This document shows, one piece after another, positions 10,190 through 18,272 of a stretch of 64,000 bases of DNA. The stretch comes from Prorocentrum cordatum. Its lineage: Eukaryota; Sar; Dinophyceae; Prorocentrales; Prorocentraceae. Under the pieces are notes generated by a model. The model saw only the letters and a list, made by a program, of their open reading frames with translations, had not been told where the DNA came from and made no database searches. The position numbers and the translations under genes were made by a program. The stretch lies in NCBI GenBank assembly GCA_963575745.1, contig CAUYUJ010022527.1, positions 10,001 through 74,000 of the forward strand, read 5' to 3'. The first letter of the stretch is position 1. Each line of letters starts with the position of its first letter.

Positions 10190-10292
10190 ATTTGAGGATT
10201 TATCCAGGTGTGACAGAGTGAATGAATCGCCGTTGAGCCCCGATCCGAGTCGAGCTCGTCCGTAATCGGCTGGCTCAAGCTTTTCACTGGCT
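10190..10292 (+). repeat. split direct repeat A1 (left end of DIRS-type element)
   Basis: Identical to 18001-18103. It begins ATTTGAGGATTTATCCAGG and ends CTTTTCACTGGCT. It contains a spliced-leader-like 21-mer at 10259-10279. The identity ends abruptly on both sides. Confidence 0.92.
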
Positions 10293-10331
10293 AGAGGAGC
10301 CAGACGCCGGACATACACACTATATGTTTGA

Positions 10332-10556
10332 TCGCATCCGTCAGCTCGGCAAGCTTGCTCTCGGAGCCTTGGTTCGGACGCGATCAGCAACGCGGCCCAG
10401 CACGCCGCCAGTACCATCACCCACTGCGCGGCTGAGGAGTACACTATCGGAAACAGCTCCTTGAAGTGGGGCATCTTCCTTGTGGGCCTGTTGCTCGGGC
10501 TCATCCTTGGCGTCTTGCTCAGTTGCTGCTGTGCAGGCTGCTGCTTCATCACTTAG
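10332..10556 (+). CDS. short ORF ending in a membrane segment, upstream of the gag-like ORF
   Basis: This frame is open after a stop at 10329-10331 and ends TAG at 10554-10556. Its C-terminus reads WGIFLVGLLLGLILGVLL followed by SCCCAGCCFIT. That is one strongly hydrophobic membrane span with a Cys-rich tail. No ATG exists in the frame, so it would need another start or an upstream spliced exon. The gag-like ATG at 10561 lies 4 bases after its stop. The function is unknown. It may be a real leader ORF of this retroelement or chance, and only 74 codons can be read. Confidence 0.35.
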   Translation, partial: SHPSARQACSRSLGSDAISNAAQHAASTITHCAAEEYTIGNSSLKWGIFLVGLLLGLILGVLLSCCCAGCCFIT

Positions 10557-10560
10557 AGTC

Positions 10561-11652
10561 ATGTTCCGCGCAGGACAGAAGGTCAAGCTCCATTACCGGA
10601 ACGGTGCGTGGCACGCCCGCCTGTTGATCAAGGAGACGACGGCACAAATGATGGAGGAGCAGATTGGCGAGCAGGCGAACGAGTTTGGGCTCCCCGTGTG
10701 GTGGGTCGCCACCCGGAGCGGCGACGTGTACCCGGAGCAGGTGGGCGAGGGCGCGTCGATTGACACGCGTTGCTTCCAGCCGGATGGGAGTCTGGTGCCG
10801 CGGGCGGCCCGAGCTGGCTTCCGCGCGAACGACCGCTACTACAACTTCATGGACGGCACGAACCTCGCCGAGGTGTACGTTACCGCGCTGGCGGCCGTGG
10901 AGGCCGTGGAGGGCGCCGGCGCCGCAGGTGCCATGGTGGCCGCGGACGGGGGGGCCGTCGGCCCTCCTGGAGCCGGGCCGCCTGGCCCAGGCGCGATGCC
11001 GGGCCCTCCGGGTGCGGGCGCGGCCGACGACGACGAGGGGGACCTCCGCGTGCTCCCCGTCAAGTGGCGCGGGGAGAATCGCTTCCGCCCCTTCAGCGAG
11101 GCGGTGGGCGCCATGGAGCACGTGGAGTTCAACGATTCCGAGCTGGAGGGGGACCCCAGCGCCGAGTGGTACCTCCAGAAGATGGCTCAGACGGGGCTGG
11201 CCCCCGTGGCTCGCTCTAGGGCTTGGGCCAGTGACGGCGGCGCCCCCGCCGGGGATCGCTCGGCGCACGAGCATCACATGATCATGAAGGTGATTCAGAC
11301 GGCTGCAGAAAGAGACCAGTTGAATCTCATGTGCCTCGAGAGTTTCGAGCTGCTGATAAGGCGGGCCCAGGTGATTGAGTCCGCTCACGTCGCCAACCCA
11401 GCCAATGCGGACTACAGCCACGCGGACGACATGATGGGCTGGGGCGTCACGAAGGGCGGCGCATTGGTGGCTCCTGCTCTCACGCGGCATGCGGCCGCGA
11501 AGGCGGCCGAGCGCAGCTCGATCCTCAAGGGGCAGCGCAAGTATGCAGAGGAGATGCGCCTGTCGAAGCTGAAGAAGCCGCCCAAAGGAGGCGGCAAGGG
11601 CCAAGGCGGGGAGGGCAACCCCGGCGCCGCCGGCGCCGGGACGGGGCAATGA
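10561..11652 (+). CDS. gag-like ORF1 of the DIRS-type retroelement
   Basis: The protein has 363 codons from ATG 10561. The N-terminal part reads MFRAGQKVKLHYRNGAWHAR, and a small folded region continues to about residue 120. A Gly/Ala/Pro-rich linker follows (residues 120-160). The middle region includes VLPVKWRGENRFRPFSEA and EWYLQKMAQTG. The C-terminus is basic (LSKLKKPPKGGGKG). This arrangement matches the first ORF of dinoflagellate DIRS-like elements, presumed to be a structural RNA-binding protein; no enzymatic motif is seen. A longer frame starts upstream at a TTG (10480), but ATG 10561 is preferred. The stop TGA 11650-11652 overlaps the ATG at 11649 that opens the polymerase frame (ATGA), which suggests coupled termination and restart. 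This frame is intact. Confidence 0.8.
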   Translation: MFRAGQKVKLHYRNGAWHARLLIKETTAQMMEEQIGEQANEFGLPVWWVATRSGDVYPEQVGEGASIDTRCFQPDGSLVPRAARAGFRANDRYYNFMDGTNLAEVYVTALAAVEAVEGAGAAGAMVAADGGAVGPPGAGPPGPGAMPGPPGAGAADDDEGDLRVLPVKWRGENRFRPFSEAVGAMEHVEFNDSELEGDPSAEWYLQKMAQTGLAPVARSRAWASDGGAPAGDRSAHEHHMIMKVIQTAAERDQLNLMCLESFELLIRRAQVIESAHVANPANADYSHADDMMGWGVTKGGALVAPALTRHAAAKAAERSSILKGQRKYAEEMRLSKLKKPPKGGGKGQGGEGNPGAAGAGTGQ

Positions 11653-13850
11653 CTGCCCAACCCGAGGAGGGTGTGGGCGGCCCTCCCGCCGCGGCCGCGG
11701 CGCCTCATGCCTCTGGGGACGACGCTCGCTTGCTTCAGCGCGATCTTCTCCCTCTGCCTCGCCTGGCTCCAGAGTGCCGGGCTCGGCGTCAAGCTGGGCT
11801 GTCGCGAGGCGTGCGACAGCGGCTTGCCGAGACTGACCGGTGCTTCGAACGCGTTAATGAGATGGTGGATGCAATTAACTCGCTTGCTGGATATTCTGAG
11901 CCGTGTGACCGTCCAGCGTCCTCTTGCCAATTAGAAGCTCTCAACCGGCTCGAAGGCGCTGCCCGTGCTTTCAAGCCTGCATTTTGTGCTCCTAATTCCG
12001 AGGAAGCCCTCTCGGCGCTTCTCGGGTCAGGCCGTCCTTACGAAGACGGACCCAACGCTAGCCTTGCCTCGTACGACTCAGAGTTGATCTCGGTGCCCCG
12101 AGCCGGAGCAAAGCCTGTCGACCTCGGTGATCGCCTTCCGAGTGATGCCAGTCAATTTCTCGTAGATTTCGAGCGTCACATCTTGTTGAATGAAGAGGAG
12201 TGGGGGGCCGTGTGTGAGGCACAGCTGCCCGTGAAGGTTTATTATGATCCCAAGCTCCGGGGGGGGGTCCCGTCACTTTAAAGACCTGATGTCGAAGATG
12301 CACGAGGCCGGGTTGTTGGCTTATGTTTCCAGGCCTTCCTGCAAGGTGGGCGCCTTCGCCGTTCGCAAGAAAAACGGACGGCAGCGCTTGGTCATATATT
12401 GCAGGGCCACCAACCGTCTCTTCCGTCCCACTCCCCACCTCCCGATGGGCACAGGTGCCGCCTGGGCGGATGTGGCCATCGGAGAGGGTGAGCAGGCGTG
12501 GTTCTCGTTGTCTGACATCAAGGGTTACTTCTATTGTTGTGGGATCCCCCCGGAGCTCAGTAGGTATTTCAGTTTCGATGCTGTCGGGCCCGACTTTTTT
12601 GAAAACTTGGTCCTGCCGCCCGTTTTCCTGGGCCCCGGGAACCCGGGCGGGACCTGGTTCCCTGCCCTTCGGGTGCCCCCCATGGGATGGAGCTGGAGTT
12701 TCTTCTTTGCGCAGTTGGCGCACTCGACGGAAGTCGGTCGGGCGCTTGAATTACCCCCAGGGTGCATCCTGCTCGATCGTGCTCCTGCTCCTCCTCTTCG
12801 GGCCTCCTCCGTCCTCGCCCCCCCCTTATTGTGATAACCTGACGGTCGCCGCCACCTGCCCCGATCGAGCGAACCGCGCCCGGGAGCGCGTGGCCGAGCA
12901 CTGTCGCGACCTCGGTTTCGAGGTGCACGAGGAAGAGGAGGCTGCCCAGTGGGCCCAGAGTTTGGGTTTCCTCCTCGATGGGGCCCGTGGGCATTTTAGT
13001 GGGACCCCTGAGAGGCAGTGGCGCCTCCGAGTCGCCCTCTTCCCTCTCGCCCGTCGCCCCGTCGTGTCTGGAAGACAGTTGGAGCGCCTCTTGGGTCATG
13101 TAACTTTTCAGTTGCTCGCTCGTCGTGAGCTCTTGTCCGTACTCAGTTCCAGCTACGGGTTCGTTCGCAAATATTATAACTCTCGCGGGCGACTCTGGCC
13201 GAGCGTGGCTCGGGAATGCTGGCTTCTGGGTTGTCTGTTGCCGCTCTGCTCGCCGAATCTTCGTGCCCCCTGGGACCCCCTCAGTTTTATGACCGACGCG
13301 AGCCCCTCTGGTTTCGGCATCTGTGAAGCTCCGCTCACGTCCGAAGAACTGGAGTTCGAAAGCGCCTACAGTGAGCGCTGGAGGTTCCGTCTGGAGTTTG
13401 AACGAGGTGAAGGTCCTAGGGCTGACGCCCTCCGTGCCGCCGACCCCTTCAGCGACCCCGCGACGGTCAAGCCGTGCGGCAAGCCCGCCCGGTGGGTGTG
13501 GGGCCCTCAAGAGGCCTTCCCCAACGTTTCCCAACAAGTGCTTGCCAAGGACCGATGGAGGACCGTCGTTTCTGCTCCTTGGGATCGTAGGGAGGTAATT
13601 CACATCCTGGAGGCGCGGGCCTGTTTGGCCGCTGTGCGTAGGAGGGTCAGGTCTGGTAAAGCTCACGGGTGTCGCCTGCTCGGTTTCTCGGACAGCATGG
13701 CCGCTGTGCTCGCGTTCAGCAATGGTCGTGCTGCTGATAATGCCCTGCTTCAAGTATGTCGCCAGTTCGCTGCAGTCTCGTTGGCGTCGGGAGTTCGCGT
13801 TCGTTGGAGGTGGATGCCGTCGGAGTTCAACCGCGCCGACAGCCCGACTT
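11649..13850 (+). pseudogene. reverse transcriptase-RNase H region of the DIRS-type element, frameshifted
   Basis: The frame opens at ATG 11649 (frame 3) and shifts at a G9 run (12259-12267) into frame 1. It shifts again at a C8 run (12818-12825) into frame 2, which stays open past 13850. RT landmarks are VRKKNGRQRLVIYCRATNR, then WFSLSDIKGYFYCCGIP (motif A aspartate near 12513). The YxDD-type box is PYCDNLTV at about 12824-12847, so the second Asp is Asn; relatives carry similar boxes. RNase H landmarks are LSFMTDASPSGFG (about 13284), HILEARACLAA (about 13600), LLGFSDSMAAVL and RWRWMPSEFNRADSP (about 13805). Together they copy element RNA into cDNA. Both shifts lie exactly at homopolymers, so either decay or assembly error could explain them. 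Confidence 0.8.
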
Positions 13851-14277
13851 GCTCAGCTGCGTGCCCGGGCGGCCCGCAAGCAGGCCTTCGCTGCTGGCGG
13901 CCATGGAGGTGGCAGCGGCCCGCGAGGCCCCCCGCCTCACGAGGCAGACAGCGCGCCTGCCGCCGCGCCGAGACGCAGTCCGCGGGACGGCAAGTCCCCC
14001 GCGGGTCCGAGCCACGGCGGCTGCGGTGACGCCCCGCCTGGCGCGGCCGACAGAGCTTCCTCGCGCCCCGACGCCGGCCCCCGCTGCACGGGGGCCGAGG
14101 CCGTCGCGCCTGGTGCCCCCGGCACCTCGCGGAGTGCCCGGGACTGCTCTGTCGGCGCGTCTGCGCCGCGAGGAGAGGCTGCGGGGCCGTCGCGCCGCGG
14201 CTCGGGCGAGGCGATCGTCGGCGGCAGCCGAGACTTCGCTGCCAGGGGCCCGCGCTGGGGGCCTGAGCCTCCTCGAG
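13835..14277 (+). CDS. Arg/Ala/Gly-rich linker between RNase H and recombinase
   Basis: After RNASE H motif NRADSP the most sensible reading moves to frame 3 (LAQLRARAARKQAFAAGG), then to frame 1 before the recombinase. It is low-complexity and GC-rich with no domain. The frame choice is uncertain because all three frames are open over most of it. Confidence 0.4.
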
Positions 14278-15243
14278 AACCGCTCCGTGGGCAAGGCTAT
14301 GCAGAAGCGGTACAGGGTGACCTTCGACTCGTTCATGGACTTTGCCGAGGTGGAGTGCCTGGAGACCGCGAGCCCGGCAGAAGTGGACCTGGCGGCGCTC
14401 GAGTACCTCGACTTTCGGTACCTCGAAGGGGACCGCTGCGATGTCGGGAACACGCTGCTCGGGGCCGTGCTCTTCTGCCGCACTGACGTAGCCAACCTGG
14501 GGCGATCGAGCCTCCCTCGCCTCCGCCGGGCCTTGAGGGGCTTTCGCAAGGCGGCGCCGCCGGCCAGCCGCCTGCCCCTCCCGTGGGAGTGGTGTGCGGC
14601 GCTGGCTGCGGCCATGCAGTGGAGGGGCCACACCCAGGCGGCGATCGCGTTGGTGACGTCCTTCGACACCTACATTCGGCCAGGAGCTCCCATGTCGGTG
14701 CGGGTGGGGGACGTCCTCCAACCAGTGGCAACCCAGGGCATGGACCGCTGGGGCATCACCCTGTTCCCGCAGGAGCGCGGCGCGATGAGCAAGACGGGGG
14801 CTCAGGACGACACGATCATCTTCGGCAACCACGACGTCGACACGGCTCGGCTCGTCAGGTTCTCGATGGGTCGGGGGAGCGACGACGAGATGCCGTTCCC
14901 GATCGGGATGCGCCTGTACAAGAAGCACTTCGACCAGGCGTGCGTGGACCTGGGCCTCGACAAGTTCAAGCTGGTGACCTACCAGGCCCGTCGCGGAGGC
15001 GCCACCCGGGACATCTTGCTGCAGCGCAGGACGCTCGAGGAGACTCGCAAGCGGGGCACGTGGGAGACCTACTCCAGCCTGCGCAGGTACGAGAAGAGCG
15101 GGAGGGTGCAGAAGGTGATGCAGTCGACCCCGCCCCACCTCCTCGCCTTCGCCAAGCTGGCGTGCGGAAACCTCGAGGAGTGGCTCCTTGGCTCGCCGTC
15201 GACGGTGCCGCTTCCCCTCCGAAAGCGGCCCCGCGAGCCATAG
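14278..15243 (+). CDS. tyrosine recombinase (integrase) of the DIRS-type element
   Basis: Frame 1 from NRSVGKAMQKRYRVTFDSF to TAG 15241-15243; the frame is open well upstream. An N-terminal DNA-binding-like part leads into the catalytic core. The first arginine lies in FDTYIRPGAP (about 14680). The second arginine block is TYQARRGGATRDIL (about 14980-15020), which corresponds to HxxR of the family with Tyr/Gln in place of the usual His. The C-terminal block RGTWETYSSLRRYEKSGR carries the likely nucleophile Tyr at 15088-15090. Tyrosine recombinases of DIRS elements integrate circular cDNA, which fits the split direct repeats around this element. The ORF end overlaps the methyltransferase frame, so the two may be made as one polyprotein by frameshifting. 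Confidence 0.8.
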   Translation, partial: NRSVGKAMQKRYRVTFDSFMDFAEVECLETASPAEVDLAALEYLDFRYLEGDRCDVGNTLLGAVLFCRTDVANLGRSSLPRLRRALRGFRKAAPPASRLPLPWEWCAALAAAMQWRGHTQAAIALVTSFDTYIRPGAPMSVRVGDVLQPVATQGMDRWGITLFPQERGAMSKTGAQDDTIIFGNHDVDTARLVRFSMGRGSDDEMPFPIGMRLYKKHFDQACVDLGLDKFKLVTYQARRGGATRDILLQRRTLEETRKRGTWETYSSLRRYEKSGRVQKVMQSTPPHLLAFAKLACGNLEEWLLGSPSTVPLPLRKRPREP

Positions 15244-15961
15244 AGGTCTTCGCCGGCACTGCAGGTGTCAGCCGCGCCTTGGCCAGGCTTGGCGTGCCCA
15301 CCTTGGTCTACGAGATCTTCGATGGGCCTGGCGCCGATGTCTCCCAACGTGCCGTTCAGGACCTCATTTTGGAGCTTGTGCGATCCGGCTCGATTCTCTT
15401 CGTCTGGATTGGACTGCCCTGCGCAACCTACAGCCGAGCCCGCGCCGGTGGCGCGGGACCTGGCCCAGTGAGGTCCACAGCTCGCCCTTTGGGCTTGGAC
15501 GGGCTGTCGGCCAAGGACGTTCAGAAGATTGCAGATGCCAATGCGCTGACCCGGTTCACGATTCGTCTCCTGAAGTGCTGTCGCCAACACAATGTGCGTG
15601 CCGTGCTCGAGAACCCTCGTACAAGCATTCTCTGGCACGTTCCAGGCATCCGCCGCCTCCAGGATTTTTCGGTTTTTTCGAAGTAGAGGTAGATTACTGC
15701 AGATACGGTGCGAAGTGGAGAAAAGGCACGACCCTCTTGTGCAACTTTGAAGATGCCACCACACTCGAGGCCAAGTGCAAAGGCTCTCGAGGCATTTGTG
15801 GTGTCACAGGTTGTCCTCACTTCCCCTTGTCTGGCAAGGATCCCAACGGGTTTTTTTGGACCCGCCGCGCCCAGGGATGCCCCAAAAAACTTTGCTCGTC
15901 TGTGGCCAGTCTCATCTCTCTCATCTCTCTGGCTAAATCTGTTGGCACAAATTTAATGTGA
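15233..15961 (+). pseudogene. C5-cytosine methyltransferase-like domain of the DIRS-type element, one frameshift
   Basis: Frame 3 reads RAIEVFAGTAGVSRALARLG (AdoMet-binding motif I, FAGTAG). It continues with FVWIGLPCATYSRAR (motif IV with the catalytic-type Pro-Cys) and AVLENPRTSILW (motif VI-like ENP), then stops at 15684-15686. The reading continues in frame 2 as VEVDYCRYGAKWRKGTTLL and GICGVTGCPHFPLSG, ending at TGA 15959-15961. The shift lies at T5/T6 runs (15665-15678). The motif order fits the DNA cytosine-5 methyltransferase fold that eukaryotic retrotransposons, including dinoflagellate ones, are known to have captured. Whether it methylates DNA is inference. Frame 3 is open upstream through the recombinase region, so a -1 shift could fuse the two. 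Confidence 0.75.
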
Positions 15962-16257
15962 CGGAATCCTCAGAGGTATGGGTATCTTATCTGATTGCAG
16001 CCTCAGAGAACAGGCTCCAATACTAATGGAGCGGGGGTATTTGACACCCCACGGAATTTACATGTGGGTCTGTTTCAAGACCTCTTTGTGTTCTCTCTCT
16101 CTCCTTGCCTCCCGCCTTCGGGATTGGCTGACACCAGGAGATGTCACTTGTGCGATTCTATCTGGGACCCGCCTGATCTCTGCGATCTCAGGGGCACCGT
16201 GGCTTCGCAACAATCCCGCCTCCCTCTGTCCGCCTCTGGTGGGCCCTTTCTTGCCCT
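15962..16257 (+). other. post-methyltransferase region, no confident gene
   Basis: Frames 2 and 3 are open for 120-190 codons but carry no recognised motif. The sequence is less GC-rich than the coding part of the element. Confidence 0.3.
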
Positions 16258-16629
16258 TTGCCTCCTGTTGCTCCCCTGCAGTCTCGGGCTCAAGCTTTCG
16301 GTATGCTACCTCCCAAGGCGTCAGACCCTCACGTTATCTTTCAGGGGAAGCTTTGCAGGTCTAAACGCCAAGTCTGCTTCCTGTCCAAACAAGACCTTGA
16401 AGCACTCTCATTCTGCTCTACGCTGCTATTCCAAAGGGCGGTCAAGTTGCCTGCTCGGTTCCTTATACCTTCGGACCTTGGTGGTCCACATCTCACATAT
16501 GACTGGTGCAAAATTCCGCTCTTCAAAGCTTGTCGGGACAGCGGCTTTAATAGACTGTATGTAAACGTTAGGGGACCTGACGAAAGGGTCCGGAGAATCC
16601 CTTGGAAAGAACTGGCTGTTGGTCAGTAG
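16258..16629 (+). CDS. unrecognised ORF in the 3' part of the DIRS-type element
   Basis: This ORF has 124 codons. It contains AVKLPARFLIPSDLGGPH, CKIPLFKACRDSG and RLYVNVRGPDERVRR. The composition is more protein-like than its surroundings, and it overlaps the next ORF by 28 bases. No family is recognised. It could be the remains of an extra domain after the methyltransferase. Confidence 0.3.
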   Translation: MPPVAPLQSRAQAFGMLPPKASDPHVIFQGKLCRSKRQVCFLSKQDLEALSFCSTLLFQRAVKLPARFLIPSDLGGPHLTYDWCKIPLFKACRDSGFNRLYVNVRGPDERVRRIPWKELAVGQ

Positions 16630-16943
16630 CCGTTTCGCCTCAAACCCTGACGGAACTTGTCCAAAACGGCTGGGAACATCCATATACAATTCAGGGGATG
16701 GTCAAACGCAGCCTCCCAGCCAAGCTAGCAGCCAGGAAGCGTCTCAAGTGGACTCACGGCTCAGGTGGAATGTGGAACTACTGTGAAGAGGAAAAGGTCT
16801 ACACCAAAGTCTGGTACACGGAGTACTATGATACGTGGTTCGACCCTGAATCTGGCTGGCCCCACCCAGTGGTTTGGTACCTGTCTGACGACTGGTGGGA
16901 CGGAGACTTCTTTGTAGAAAAGTGGCGTTGGAAGTATCCGTGA
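16602..16943 (+). CDS. unrecognised Trp/Tyr-rich ORF in the 3' part of the DIRS-type element
   Basis: The ORF has 113 codons and is very rich in Trp, Tyr and Asp in its second half: KVWYTEYYDTWFDPESGW, WYLSDDWWDGDFFVEKWR. It is the most protein-like ORF of the 16-17 kb stretch. No family is recognised. It may continue the preceding ORF through a frameshift (frame 1 to frame 3 near 16610). Confidence 0.3.
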   Translation: MERTGCWSVAVSPQTLTELVQNGWEHPYTIQGMVKRSLPAKLAARKRLKWTHGSGGMWNYCEEEKVYTKVWYTEYYDTWFDPESGWPHPVVWYLSDDWWDGDFFVEKWRWKYP

Positions 16944-17873
16944 AGACCTCTCCTGGGACTACCACAGTCTGAACCTCTTGGCATCTGCGGTGCATGGGCC
17001 TGCGGCTTTTGGAGGTCTCTCAGTTCTCCTTCAATCTCCTTTGCATGTTCCTCAACGTCGGTAGTTGGCAAAATACTAACCATAAACATTCACAGCCCTC
17101 TCGCGTCATACATGTTTGAATTCAACTACCTCATATGCCTCGATTCACCTGGGGTGGGTTCTCACGGTTGGGCTCACTCGGCTTTACAGTTTCCTTTGTA
17201 TGCCTCCGTATCTTCTGGGTCATTGCGTGCTTGGGACATTCAGTTTAATGTCAGGCTTTCTTTCTTTCACCACATTTATTCGAATGGGTTGCCACTTATG
17301 TATATTGGGCTTCAAGGGACTCAAAGAAAGTTCTCTTCACTTCTTAATTACTTCTGGTCGTGGGAACATGTGCCCCCAAGTTCGGCGTCAAGAGTTATTC
17401 AAGTTACTCGAGTTACTCAAGTCACTCAAGATATTTTGATCAATTTAAGCATAATCCATCACCTTGCATTACGTTTCTCATTGCTCGCACCTTTATTCAA
17501 AGCGAGAGGGTCCTGGTGGTGGATCTCTTTCATTCATTCAGTATCATGGGTTCATTTTAGGATGGGTTTCAATCATTCACGATCTCTTTCAGTATCATGG
17601 GTTTCAATCATGGTTTCTTTCAGTATTGGACAGGCAGTCTCCATTCATGATGTCGTTTAGTATCTTGGGTTTCAATCCTGGGTTGGGATTCATCTTTGTT
17701 CTGCCCCTTCCTCTCCCGCTTCTTGCCCGCCTTCCCTCTTTCTCTACCGTACGCATTTGGCGTATTGGTGGCTTCTCAGGTTTGTGTTTTGGGAGAACCG
17801 ACCTTTCAAGGCGCGTCATCATCATCATCATCATCTCTCTTTAACGGCTGTGCCAGTACAAACTATGGACTAT
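16944..17873 (+). other. non-coding 3' region of the DIRS-type element
   Basis: AT-richer than the ORFs. It contains short local repeats: GTTACTC/AGTCACTCAAG near 17400-17435, CAGTATCATGGGTTTCA near 17540-17620, and an ATC microsatellite at 17817-17835. No domain is found in open frames of up to 180 codons. Confidence 0.5.
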
Positions 17874-18002
17874 GGTGGATGCTCGCGGTGACGTGGACGT
17901 CCCTCGAGCGTGTGTCTCAGTGAATTCACGCTCCCAGTGTCTGTTCGCGCTCATCCTAATGCTTGGCTTCACACATAGTGCTGGTAAAATGAGCATCGTC
18001 AT
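17874..18002 (+). repeat. split direct repeat B1
   Basis: Matches 18144-18272 with three differences. It begins GGTGGATGCTCGCGGTGACG and ends GAGCATCGTCAT, running straight into A2 with a shared AT. Confidence 0.9.
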
Positions 18003-18103
18003 TTGAGGATTTATCCAGGTGTGACAGAGTGAATGAATCGCCGTTGAGCCCCGATCCGAGTCGAGCTCGTCCGTAATCGGCTGGCTCAAGCTTTTCACTG
18101 GCT
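18001..18103 (+). repeat. split direct repeat A2
   Basis: Identical to A1. It abuts B1 with a two-base AT overlap, which by analogy with Ngaro-type elements marks the recombination junction. It is followed by a 40-base CT-rich spacer before B2. Confidence 0.9.
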
Positions 18104-18143
18104 CCTTCCTCCTCCCCTCCTCCTCCTCTGAAACTTTAACACA

Positions 18144-18272
18144 GGTGGATGCTCGCGGTGACGTGGACGTCCCTCGAGCGTGTGTCTCAGTGAATTCACG
18201 CTTCCAGTGTCTGTTCGCGCTCATCCTAATGCTTGGCTTCGCACATAGTGCTGGTAAAATGAGCATCGCCAT
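18144..18272 (+). repeat. split direct repeat B2 (right end of DIRS-type element)
   Basis: A copy of B1 ending GAGCATCGCCAT. Sequence after 18272 no longer matches the B1/A2 junction, which sets the right boundary. Confidence 0.9.

Larger units (their letters stand above)
10190..18272 (+). mobile_element. DIRS/Ngaro-like tyrosine-recombinase retrotransposon with split direct repeats
   Basis: The boundaries come from the repeats. A1 is 10190-10292, B1 17874-18002, A2 18001-18103 and B2 18144-18272. A1 and A2 are identical over 103 bases; B1 and B2 differ at three positions. A1-ORFs-B1-A2-B2 is the known layout of PAT/Ngaro-type DIRS elements. In these the B1-A2 junction templates the circular cDNA that the recombinase integrates, so no target duplication is expected and none is seen. 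Inside are, in order, a gag-like ORF, RT with RNase H, a tyrosine recombinase and a cytosine-methyltransferase-like domain, as described separately. The post-gag frame is shifted several times, so this copy is probably not autonomous as read. The 103-base identity suggests recent insertion or homogenisation. Confidence 0.88.

Noticed and set aside
10549-15138. Long minus-strand ORFs opposite the DIRS-type element (up to 462 codons)
   Set aside because: They are shadows of GC-rich coding sequence; none shows a domain, and the + strand carries all RT, RNase H, recombinase and methyltransferase motifs.
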